Source: Flectonema sp. DT1601 (lineage: Eukaryota; Euglenozoa; Diplonemea; Diplonemida; Diplonemidae). Taken from it: a stretch of DNA of 64,000 nucleotides. The notes beneath the pieces are model-generated. The model had not been told where the DNA came from. It made no database searches and saw nothing but the letters and a program-made list of their open reading frames with translations. The number at the start of each line of letters is the position of its first letter. Positions within the stretch are counted from its first letter, which is position 1. Below, in pieces: positions 54,867-64,000 of the stretch. The translations under genes were made by a program, and so were the position numbers. The stretch is from the NCBI GenBank assembly GCA_964019425.1, contig OZ025848.1, forward strand, positions 248,001 to 312,000. Reading direction: 5' to 3'.

Positions 54867-57687
54867 ACAAGCGCAATCAATTAAACTAGACATCCTCAGG
54901 TCCTCACAGGACTCTGACATGCACGGTGTCTACAATGTTATTATGGAGAAATCGTCCAACTGGTCGAAAAAGTTTTCAGCTTCTGCTGAGTGGGAGCGCC
55001 TTATTAAGTTTTTTTCTTACCGTTCTCTTGCGAAGCAATCAGCTGGTCTTGGTCACCGATTGCGCGATCTACGTACTACTCGCCCCGATCTCCTTAAGCG
55101 TTTTGAAGTGGAAGCCACAGATGAACTACTGAACTCTTTGAATAAATTACAAGTCCAAGGTCAGTGGAAGGAGTGGTCTAAATGTATGATAAACGACTTC
55201 ACCTGGAATAAGGTACTTAGGGAGGGGAATCCTGCCTATATCTCATTTCAACTGAAAGCGGTTACAAACACCCTCCCCTCACAAGATAATTTAAAGAGGT
55301 GGAACATCACCAATGTGGACCAAAATTGTGTTTTGTGTGGCAAAGTGAATCCTACCCTCAGGCATGTCTTAACAGGCTGTCCTGTCTCTTTAACACAAGG
55401 GAGGTTCACGTGGCGTCACGACAGCGTTCTAAAACGCATTGTTATCTTCTTGGAAGAGTTGATAATAAAAGCCAACAAAAGAAAAGAAAACCTCCCGCCT
55501 CCCTCTCAAACTTTTTTAAAAACAGGGGAAAATAAACCCCTAGAAAGAATTTCTAAAGAGACAGGCGAACTTTCACTAGCGAATGATTGGGTCATCCTCG
55601 ACGATGTCGGTGATAACCGCCTAATTGTTCCTCTTGAAGTGTGCCATGTCTCGTCCTCTCTAAGACCAGACATTTTTATTTATTCTTTTTTTGCGAAAAG
55701 AGCACTGATTCTGGAGCTGACGTGTCCAAATGAAGATCGTTTCGAAACCTCTCATGTCTTAAAGGAAAAGAAATACCTAAAGCTAAGAGACTCGATCATC
55801 GCTAATGGCTTCGACTGTAACATTTTTACTATTGAAGTTGGCGTACGAGGAAACATCTGCATGGACCAGCTGAACATCTGGACACGTCACATCGGTTCAC
55901 CTTTAGCACCAACAAAAGCTTTATTTTGTGAATGCACCAGAATCGCCAGACAGTGCTCATATGTTCTGTTCCAGACGAGGAACCTCCCCACGTGGCATTC
56001 AAGACCACTAATGCGCAGCATTAAAGAAGAACCTGCCACCGCAAGTTTTATAAAAGATGGTAAAGAAATCTTCCCTGTGGAAGAAGTCAAAATCCACAAA
56101 GTAACAAAACTGAAAACGATCGAAAAGCTCACCATTGAAAGATCGTGGCTTGAGAAATGTTTTATCTGGCAAACTTGTTACGCATCGGCTCTTTCTATTC
56201 TACTCATTGCCAATGGTTCTTCTTCCTCCCCGGCCCCTTCTTTTTTGTTAGATGAGGATGAGCTCACTGGACTCTCCTTGTCATTCTCTTCTATTTCTTC
56301 CATCTCTCTCCAGAATTCCCCACCTGAACTCATGTCAACGGGATCGCAAACACTTCCTGCTGATTTCGCTATAGTGATAAGAAGTCAATCTGACATGGGT
56401 TCCCAAACCCCCTTGTACAATAAAAAAGAAGGAAGATTAAGGCTGAAACTTTCCTTGAAATGCCAGATTTTAGAAAACGAACTAGAACAAATGAAAGAAC
56501 GAATGTTTTATGTTCTATTTTTATTTTACTTTAATGCGATGTCAGCCTCCCTTGAGAATGACAAGCAGCTACTGAATGGATTGTCTATTGAGAACAAAGC
56601 ATCCAAACAACGGGCCGCCGAGAGTGTATCTCACAGCCCACTCCCTTTAAATCTATCCGCACCCCCATCTGTCTTTAACGTAGAAACGGAACAGAAAAAA
56701 CGTGAACTATTGGAAAAAGAGAATCAACACCTGATCGCTGAATGTGATTTAGTGAAAAGTTCTCTTCTCTCATTAGTTCAAAGAACTAACTCTCTGGAGG
56801 AAAAAAGGACGAGCGAGCTGGCGCGACAATCACAAAGAGCGGACCACGCTGAAATGTTTTATTTCAACTTACAACAAAGGTTCATTCTATTAAACAATGA
56901 ATTAGAATCTAAGTGTAGGGATGAAACTGGAACAAAAATTCAACTCTATTTGTCTCAACAAGAGGTCGCAACATTGCGTGCTGGCCCTCAACTGTCCCAT
57001 TTTTCCCAACAATTTTCCCCAACACCCCCTTTTTTATTCGAATCAACGTCCACGATAAAGAATTATCGACTCCCTCTCATCGCAACAACCTATTACTCCT
57101 GGACTCCCAAACCCCGTCTTTCCTTTTTTTTTAAACCTCATTCTCCATTGATCACGTTCCCTTCTGAACTGTCTCAAAGTAGACTACTGGTATCGTCTTC
57201 TGCTCAAACGGAACAAGAAAAAGACAGTGCGGCGACCTCATCGACGGAAGATTCACCTATTGCGAGGCAATGGTCCGAAGGTAGACTCGATTTACTGGAC
57301 AACTACTGTCAAGCGGTAAGTGACTCTCTCCAGACAAATGAGAAAGTGGCGCTGCTCTCGGAAAAACTAGTGGAAGAGCAACGTCGATGCTCCGAGTTGA
57401 GCTATCAACAGAAGACTATCCATAAAGAACAACTGGATCATTCCATGTTGTTGATGGAGATGGCCAGTGAGCTCTCTGAGCAACTCTATTTGGCAAAAGA
57501 CCAAAACAGAGCTCTCAAATTTCAGTTACAAACATGGGCAAATGGTTTTAACCCACCCGAAAAGGAAGCGCAAGAAGAAAATGAGACCCCAAAGCGTCCG
57601 AGGGAGCGCCTATCACAAAAAAAGCGAACTCCACCCTCAACGAATCCTCATGATCGCAGAAGAATCTTTTTAGATGACGATTATTAA
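54811..57687 (+). CDS. RLE-class LINE C-terminal half: CCHC finger, restriction-like endonuclease, coiled-coil tail
   Basis: A 958-codon open frame; the first codon counted is TTG and the first ATG is residue 37. Residues 100-165 and the zinc finger CVLCGKVNPTLRHVLTGC (Cys173, Cys176, His185, Cys190) followed by LTQGRFTWRHDSVLK match the C-terminal region of metazoan RLE-LINE proteins. The endonuclease has RPD 285-287, ELT 302-304 and KEKKYLKL 318-325, then IEVGVRGN. Such nucleases nick the target for reverse transcription. From about residue 500 there is a Ser-rich linker and about 400 residues of coiled coil with a hydrophobic Pro-rich break (SFFFKPHSPLITFP), ending in a basic tail. This tail is unusual for the class and is shared with 27624. 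No internal stop is present, so the copy may be recent. Confidence 0.88.
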   Translation: MLAPSPLIEDEEASKALYKQAQSIKLDILRSSQDSDMHGVYNVIMEKSSNWSKKFSASAEWERLIKFFSYRSLAKQSAGLGHRLRDLRTTRPDLLKRFEVEATDELLNSLNKLQVQGQWKEWSKCMINDFTWNKVLREGNPAYISFQLKAVTNTLPSQDNLKRWNITNVDQNCVLCGKVNPTLRHVLTGCPVSLTQGRFTWRHDSVLKRIVIFLEELIIKANKRKENLPPPSQTFLKTGENKPLERISKETGELSLANDWVILDDVGDNRLIVPLEVCHVSSSLRPDIFIYSFFAKRALILELTCPNEDRFETSHVLKEKKYLKLRDSIIANGFDCNIFTIEVGVRGNICMDQLNIWTRHIGSPLAPTKALFCECTRIARQCSYVLFQTRNLPTWHSRPLMRSIKEEPATASFIKDGKEIFPVEEVKIHKVTKLKTIEKLTIERSWLEKCFIWQTCYASALSILLIANGSSSSPAPSFLLDEDELTGLSLSFSSISSISLQNSPPELMSTGSQTLPADFAIVIRSQSDMGSQTPLYNKKEGRLRLKLSLKCQILENELEQMKERMFYVLFLFYFNAMSASLENDKQLLNGLSIENKASKQRAAESVSHSPLPLNLSAPPSVFNVETEQKKRELLEKENQHLIAECDLVKSSLLSLVQRTNSLEEKRTSELARQSQRADHAEMFYFNLQQRFILLNNELESKCRDETGTKIQLYLSQQEVATLRAGPQLSHFSQQFSPTPPFLFESTSTIKNYRLPLIATTYYSWTPKPRLSFFFKPHSPLITFPSELSQSRLLVSSSAQTEQEKDSAATSSTEDSPIARQWSEGRLDLLDNYCQAVSDSLQTNEKVALLSEKLVEEQRRCSELSYQQKTIHKEQLDHSMLLMEMASELSEQLYLAKDQNRALKFQLQTWANGFNPPEKEAQEENETPKRPRERLSQKKRTPPSTNPHDRRRIFLDDDY

Positions 57688-57990
57688 GTTCTAGTTTCTA
57701 TTAGTATTAAATTATTTGTATTATTTTGTCGATATGTTTATGTCTGTCCGATCATAACGTCAATCAGATTAATTGTTAATTGTAATTGGTTTGAGCGCTT
57801 ATCAAAAAAAAAAAAAAAGCGAACTCCAACCTCAACGAACTTTCATGATCGCAGAAGAATCTTTTTAGATGACGATTGCTAAGTTCTAGTTTCTATTAGT
57901 ATTTATTTATTTGTATTATTTTGTCGATATGTTTATGTCCGTCAGATCATAACGTTAATCAGATTAATTGTCAACTGTTAATTGTAAATG
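57688..57990 (+). repeat. 3' flank with a 194-bp partial tandem duplication
   Basis: The last codons and 3' flank of the frame (57623-57790) are repeated at about 57817-57985 with small changes. The flank TCGATATGTTTATGTC...GATCATAACG also follows the frame at 27624. Confidence 0.8.
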
Positions 57991-59250
57991 GTCTAAACCC
58001 CAATCCAAGTTCCCAAGGCTTGGCATAGATTTGAGTGACGCCTTACTGGCCTCCTCATCCTCTATGAGTGGTGAGGGGGCCAGCAATGGTTTTTTTTTTT
58101 TTTTCTCTTATTTCTTTTTTTCTTTTTCTTTTACTCTAATATGAAATATTTTTGAACAAAATGTGAGTATTAATTTAAAAAAAAAAAAAAAATGTAAATG
58201 AATAATAAAAAAAAAAAAAAAAAAAAAAAACATGCCTTGGGAATACAACCAAAGCCCCAATTAATCGGTCCTTTCTTTTTTCCTTCTTGTCAAGTGATCG
58301 CTCCACTCGTCGATCACCAAAACCGATTGTATTTATATCTGTTCTTTTCTCAACGATCGGCTATACCGACCATTTTTTTTTTTAAAAATAATTGTTTTCT
58401 TCTTCTCGACGATCAGATCCAATTGATCGACCTTTTCTTTTTTTTTCCCTTTATTCCTTCCATCCCTCCCGCTCCCCTTATTTTAATAAAAACAAGATCA
58501 GCTCAGCTTGATCGTTAAACTTTTTTTATTTATTTATTTTTTTTTTTTTTTTATTTAAACTGATTGTATTTATATCTGGTTATTTTTCTCAGCGATCGGC
58601 TATGCCGATCGACCTTTAAAATAATTGTCTTCTTCTTCTCGACGACCAGATCCAATTGATCGACCTTTTCTTTTTTTTTCCTTTATTCCTTCCATCCCTC
58701 CCGCTCCCCTTATTTTAATAAAAACAAGATCAGCTCAGCTTGATCGTTATTTATTTATTTATTTAAATTTTTTTTTTTTTGTTGGTCCTAGTCAAGACCT
58801 TAAACTGACTAATCGGTCTTAACTTTAACTAAGTGAATGAACCCTTTCCGTTTTCCTTTTCCCTTTATTACTCTCTATCTGGTCTGTTATGTCATAAATC
58901 TCATTTAATTTTATCATTCATTTTAATTTTCACTGTTTCCCATCTACATTTTATTTTCAAATAGTTCCGGTCTGTCTCTGATGTTAAATAAAACTGATCA
59001 TGTTAACTCAATATTTTTTTTTTTATTATGTGCAAGAGATACCAACACGCAAGAGATACCAACGCACATACGAGATACCAGCACTTCCGAGATACCGACA
59101 CACAAGAGATACCAAGACACTTAAGATACCAGCAAGGACAGTGAGAGGTAGAATGAACTCTCCTCCTTGTGTCCGATCCTGATTATTTTTTGTTGAATTG
59201 GTAGTGTTACCTCAGTTTGCTACTCTCGTATCTGTGTTGTGTTAACTCAT
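57991..59250 (+). repeat. Module F, forward copy 2
   Basis: Starts with GTCTAAACCCC, then the inverted copy of the first 15 codons or so of the RLE frame, then the usual order with two 212-bp units and the iterons (59036-59135). It ends at GTTAACTCAT, where module G begins. With 52684-54866 it forms long inverted arms around the RLE/coiled-coil frame. Confidence 0.85.
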
Positions 59251-59440
59251 GAATTCGATAGAGTGGGAAGTAACGGACTGGGAGCTTTTGGCTCCTGCCC
59301 TATTCCCGATGTAAACTTTCTTTTTATTTTTTTTTTTTAACAGGCCCAGAGGGCGACAATGACTGTTGCTGACCAAGGAATAATATTCAAATGAATTTTC
59401 GTTTCAAAGAAACGAACAGAATTAAGAGAGAGGCAGAGAA

Positions 59441-59473
<33 letters not shown>

Positions 59474-59705
59474 AAAAAAAAAAAAAAAATATGAAGAGGA
59501 AATAATCAAACATGAAAAAAATAAAAAAAAAAAAATAAAATATAAATAAAAAACGTTGTATGAAAAAGGAAAAAAAAGAAGAAAAAAAAAAAAAGACCAG
59601 AAAAGGAAAGAGAAAATGAAAAGGTATAATATTATCGTGGGGATATGAGGATAGCAGGGAGATGCTCTTTTTTTTTTTTTTTTTTTTATTTATTATTTAA
59701 AAAAA
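59251..59705 (+). repeat. Module G, forward copy
   Basis: GAATTCGATAGAGTGGG start and AGA hairpin loop, as at 41062. The two are sister copies. Confidence 0.88.
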
Positions 59706-59802
59706 AGGAAACAATCAGTTTAGCGTCTCGATCGGGACGGAAAATAGAAATTTAATCGACATAGTCGATCGATAGAAAAAAAAACAATGATAACATTGTT
59801 TA

Positions 59803-59837
<35 letters not shown>

Positions 59838-62800
59838 CTTTTAATTATTTTAAAGAAAAAACAATCAGTTTAGCGTCTTGACCAGGACGGAAAATAGAAA
59901 GTGATCGACATAGTCGATCGATAAAAAAACAATGATAACATTGTTTATTCTTTTTTTTTTTTTTTTAAATTCTTATTATTTATTTTTTAAAGAAAAAAAA
60001 AACGGAAAATAAAAATTAGTCGACAAAGTCGAACGATAAAAAAAAACAATGATAACATTGTTTATTCTTTTTTTTTTTTGTTTTTTTTTTATATTCTTTT
60101 TTATTAATTTTGAAAAAAAACAATCAGTTTAGCGTCTTGACCAGGACGGAAAATAGAAAGTAATCGACATAGTCGATCGATAAAAAAACAATGATAACAT
60201 TGTTTAATCTTTTTTTTTTTTTTAAATTCTTTTTATTTATTTTTTAAAGAAAAAAACGGAAAATAGAAATTAGTCGACAAAGTCGAACGGTAAAAAAACA
60301 ATGATAACATTGTTTATTCTTTTTTTTTATTTTTTTTATATTTTTTTTAATTAATTTTGAAAAAAAAAACAATCAGTTTAGCGTCTTGACCAGGACGGAA
60401 AATAGAAAGCGATCGACATAGTCGATCGATAAGAAAACAATGATAATATTGTTTATTCTTTTTTTTTTATTTTAAATTCTTTTTATTTATTTTTTAAAGA
60501 AAAAAAAAAAACGGAAAATAGAAATTAGTCGACAAAGTCGAACGATAAAAAAAAAACAATGATAACATTGTTTATTCTTTTTTTTGTATTTTTTTTATAT
60601 TCTTTTTTATTAATTTTGAAAAAAAAATAAAAAACAATCAGTTTAGCGTCTTGACCAGGACGGAAAATAGAAAGTAATCGACATAGTCGATCGATAAAAA
60701 AAACAATGATAACATTGTTTATTCTTTTTTTTTTTTTTTTTTTAAATTCTTTTTATTTATTTTTTAAAAAGAAAAAAAAAACGGAAAATAGAAATTAGTC
60801 AACAAAGTCGAACGATTAAAAAAAAAACAATGATAACATTGTTTATTCTTTTTTTTTTATTTTTTTTAAATTCTTTTTTATTAATTTTGAAAAAAAAACA
60901 ATCAGTTTAGCGTCTTGACCAGGACGGAAAATAGAAAGTGATCGACATAGTCGATCGATAAAAAAACAATGATAACATTGTTTATTCTTTTTTTTTATTT
61001 TAAATTCTTTTTATTTATTTTTTAAAGAAAAAAAAAGGAAAATAGAAATTAGTCGACAAAGTCGAACGATAAAAAAAAACAATGATAACATTGTTTATTC
61101 TTTTTTTTATTTTTTTTTTTTATTCTTTTTTATTAATTTTGAAAAAAAAAAACAATCAGTTTAGCGTCTTGACCAGGACGGAAAATAGAAAGTAATCGAC
61201 ATAGTCGATCGATAAGAAAACAATGATAGCATTGTTTATTCTTTTTTTTTTTATTTTAAATTCTTTTTATTTATTTTTTAAAGAAAAAAACTGAAAATAG
61301 AAATTAGTCGACAAAGTCGAACGATAAAAAAAACAATGATAACATTGTTTATTCTTTTTTTATTTTTTTTTTTTTTATATTCTTTTTTATTAATTTTGAA
61401 AAAAAAAAAACAATCAGTTTAGCGTCTTGACCAGGACGGAGAATAGAAAGTAATCGACATAGTCGATCGATAAAAAAAACAATGACAACATTGTTTATTC
61501 TTTTTTTTTTATTTTAAAATCTTTTTATTTATTTTTTAAAGAAAAAAACTGAAAATAGAAATTAGTCGACAAAGTCGAACGATAAAAAAAAAACAATGAT
61601 AACATTGTTTATTCTTTTTTTTTATTTTAAATTCTTTTTATTTATTTTTTAAAGAAAAGAAACGGAAAATAGAAATTAGTCCGATAAAAAAAAAAACAAT
61701 GATAACATTGTTTATTCTTTTTTTTATATATTTTTTTTTTTATATTCTTTTTTATTAATTTTGAAAAAAAAAAAAACAATCAGTTTAGCGTCTTGACCAG
61801 GACGGAAAATAGAAATTAGTCGACAAAGTCGAACGATAAAAAAAAACAATGATAACATTGTTTATTCTTTTTTTTTTTTTTTTATTTCTTTTTATTTATA
61901 AAAAAAAAAACAATCAGTTTAGCGTCTTGACCAGGACGGAAAATAGAAAGTGATCGACATAGTCGATCGATAAAAAAACAATGATAACATTGTTTATTCT
62001 TTTTTTTTATTTTAAATTCTTTTTATTTATTTTTTAAAGAAAAAAAAAAAAAACAGAAAATAGAAATTAGTCGACAAAGTCGAACGATGAAAAAAAACAA
62101 TGATAACATTGTTTATTCTTTTTTTTATTTTTTTTTTTTTTATTCTTTTTTATTAATTTTGAAAAAAAAAAACAATCAGTTTAGCGTCTTGACCAGGACG
62201 GAAAATAGAAAGTGATCGACATAGTCGATCGATAAAAAAACAATGATAACATTGTTTATTCTTTTTTTTTATTTTAAATTCTTTTTATTTATTTTTTAAA
62301 GAAAAAAAAAAAAAACAGAAAATAGAAATTAGTCGACAAAGTCGAACGATGAAAAAAAACAATGATAACATTGTTTATTCTTTTTTTTATTTTTTTTTTT
62401 TTTATTCTTTTTTATTAATTTTGAAAAAAAAAAACAATCAGTTTAGCGTCTTGACCAGGACGGAAAATAGAAAGTAATCGACATAGTCGATCGATAAGAA
62501 AACAATGATAACATTGTTTATTCTTTTTTTTTATTTTAAATTCTTTTTATTTATTTTTTAAAGAAAAAAAAAAACTGAAAATAGAAATTAGTCGACAAAG
62601 TCGAACGATAAAAAAAAACAATGATAACATTGTTTATTCTTTTTTTTTTAAATTCTTTTTATTTATTTTTTAAAGGAAAAAAAACGGGAAATAGAAATTA
62701 GTCGACAAAGTCGAACGATAAAAAAACAATGATAACATTGTTTATTCTTTTTTTTTTTTTTTTATTTCTTTTTATTTATAAAAAAAAAAACAATCAGTTT

Positions 62801-63026
62801 AGCGTCTTGACCAGGACGGAAAATAGAAAGTGATCGACATAGTCGATCGATAAAAAAACAATGATAACATTGTTTATTCTTTTTTTTTATTTTAAATTCT
62901 TTTTATTTATTTTTTAAAGAAAAAAAAAACGGAAAATAGAAATTAGTCGACAAAGTCGAACGATGAAAAAAAAACAATGATAACATTGTTTATTCTTTTT
63001 TTTATTTTTTTTTTTTTTTATTCTTT
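59706..63026 (+). repeat. Hairpin array 4
   Basis: About 26 alpha/beta units. A local duplication with a period near 256 bp lies at about 61900-62450. It ends in TTTTATTCTTTT, followed by a 55-bp reverse piece of module G. Confidence 0.9.
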
Positions 63027-63081
63027 TCATGTTTGATTATTTCCTCTTCATTTTTTTTTTTCCTTTCTTTTCTTTCTTTTT
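63027..63081 (-). repeat. Small reverse piece of module G
   Basis: CATGTTTGATTATTTCCTC is the reverse complement of the AT-rich middle of module G. It links array 4 to the next module F. Confidence 0.7.
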
Positions 63082-64000
63082 TCCTTCTTGTCAAGTGATC
63101 GCTCCACTCGTCGATCACCAAAACCGATTGTATTTATATCTGTTCTTTTCTCAACGATCGGCTATACCGATCATTTTTTTTAAAAACAATTGTTTTCTTC
63201 TTCTCGACGATCAGATCCAATTGATCGACCTTTTCTTTTTTTTTCCTTTATTCCTTCCATCCCTCCCGCTCCCCTTATTTTAATAAAAACAAGATCAGCT
63301 CAGCTTGATCGTTAAACTTTTTTTTTTTTTTTATTTATTTATTTTTTTTTTTTTTTATTTAAACTGATTGTATTTATATCTGGTTATTTTTCTCAACGAT
63401 CGGCTATGCCGATCGACCTTTAAAATAATTGTCTTCTTCTTCTCGACGACCAGATCCAATTGATCGACCTTTTCTTTTTTTTTTCCTTTATTCCTTCCAT
63501 CCCTCCCGCTCCCCTTATTTTAATAAAAACAAGATCAGCTCAGCTTGATCGTTATTTATTTATTTATTTATATTTTTTTTTTTTTTTTGGTCCTAGTCAA
63601 GACCTTAAACTGACTAATCGGTCTTAACTTTAACTAAGTGAATGAACCCTTTCCGTTTTCCTTTTCCCTTTATTACTCTCTATCTGGTCTGTTATGTCAT
63701 AAATCTCATTTAATTTTATCATTCATTTTAATTTTCACTGTTTCCCATCTACATTTTATTTTCAAATAGTTCCGGTCTGTCTCTGATGATAAATAAAACT
63801 GATCATGTTAACTCAATATTTTTTTTATTATGTGCAAGAGATACCAACACGCAAGAGATACCAACGCACATACGAGATACCAGCACTTCCGAGATACCGA
63901 CACACAAGAGATACCAAGACACTTAAGATACCAGCAAGGACAGTGAGAGGTAGAATGAACTCTCCTCCTTGTGTCCGATCCTGATTATTTTTTGTTGAAT
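63082..64000 (+). repeat. Module F, forward copy 3, runs off the window
   Basis: From TTCCTTCTTGTCAAGTGATC through two 212-bp units and the iterons (63836-63935) to the end. It lacks the coiled-coil 3' flank. Confidence 0.85.

Noticed and set aside
52684-59250. Module F as long terminal repeats of an LTR element
   Set aside because: The copies are inverted, not direct. No primer-binding site, gag, protease or integrase is seen, and the RT is of non-LTR type.
35225-63026. CRISPR-like arrays
   Set aside because: Units are contiguous and similar throughout with homopolymer linkers; there are no unique spacers, and the genome is eukaryotic.

Overview
The window looks like nuclear DNA of a eukaryote with few introns. 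Six host genes can be supported (a polycystin channel, a phospholipase B-like hydrolase, a TPR protein, a small MGCC lipid-anchor protein and two CaMK-type kinases). All six lie on the minus strand. Four are single open frames in what is visible; the kinases have two short GT-AG introns each. Every one has a T-rich tract ending in AG 13-40 nt before its ATG. One-way gene order, few introns and an acceptor beside each start suggest spliced-leader trans-splicing, as in euglenozoans (diplonemids and kinetoplastid kin) and some dinoflagellate/perkinsid relatives. A euglenozoan is my favoured but unproven guess. Two TTAGGG units near 15,490 fit a TTAGGG-telomere organism. Homopolymer A/T runs fill the non-coding DNA.

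Layout: 1-24 kb is the host-gene region. It holds the polycystin fragment, PLBD, the TPR protein, a 6.6-kb gene-free gap with short dispersed repeats, the MGCC protein, and a recent kinase duplication. A decayed DNA transposon and a short insertion with 24-bp direct repeats sit between the two kinases. From about 24 to 28.8 kb come a possible SINE, the end of a RNase H-type LINE, and the first copy of a coiled-coil reading frame.

From 28.9 to 64 kb the DNA is a mosaic of a few repeat modules. Module G (about 440 bp, a chain of hairpins starting GAATTTCGATA) is joined to hairpin arrays of roughly 110-145-bp units. Module F holds a 212-bp tandem repeat, an iteron-like cluster and further palindromes. 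Slotted between them are the two halves of a restriction-like-endonuclease (RLE) LINE: zinc fingers plus reverse transcriptase at 46.2-48.6 kb, and CCHC zinc finger, RLE and coiled-coil tail at 54.8-57.7 kb. A DDE-type transposase, two further DNA transposons and a MITE are nested in the same mosaic.

The main novelty candidates are: (1) an RLE-class LINE whose polypeptide carries a long coiled-coil tail and whose two halves are separated by a 6.2-kb G-array-F block; (2) the G-array element with one fixed end found at seven unrelated junctions, one of them a clean interruption of a coiled-coil frame; (3) long inverted F modules around the RLE/coiled-coil frame; (4) acceptor sites before every host gene and also inside modules G and F. 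Family names rest on motifs I can read; no database search was run.
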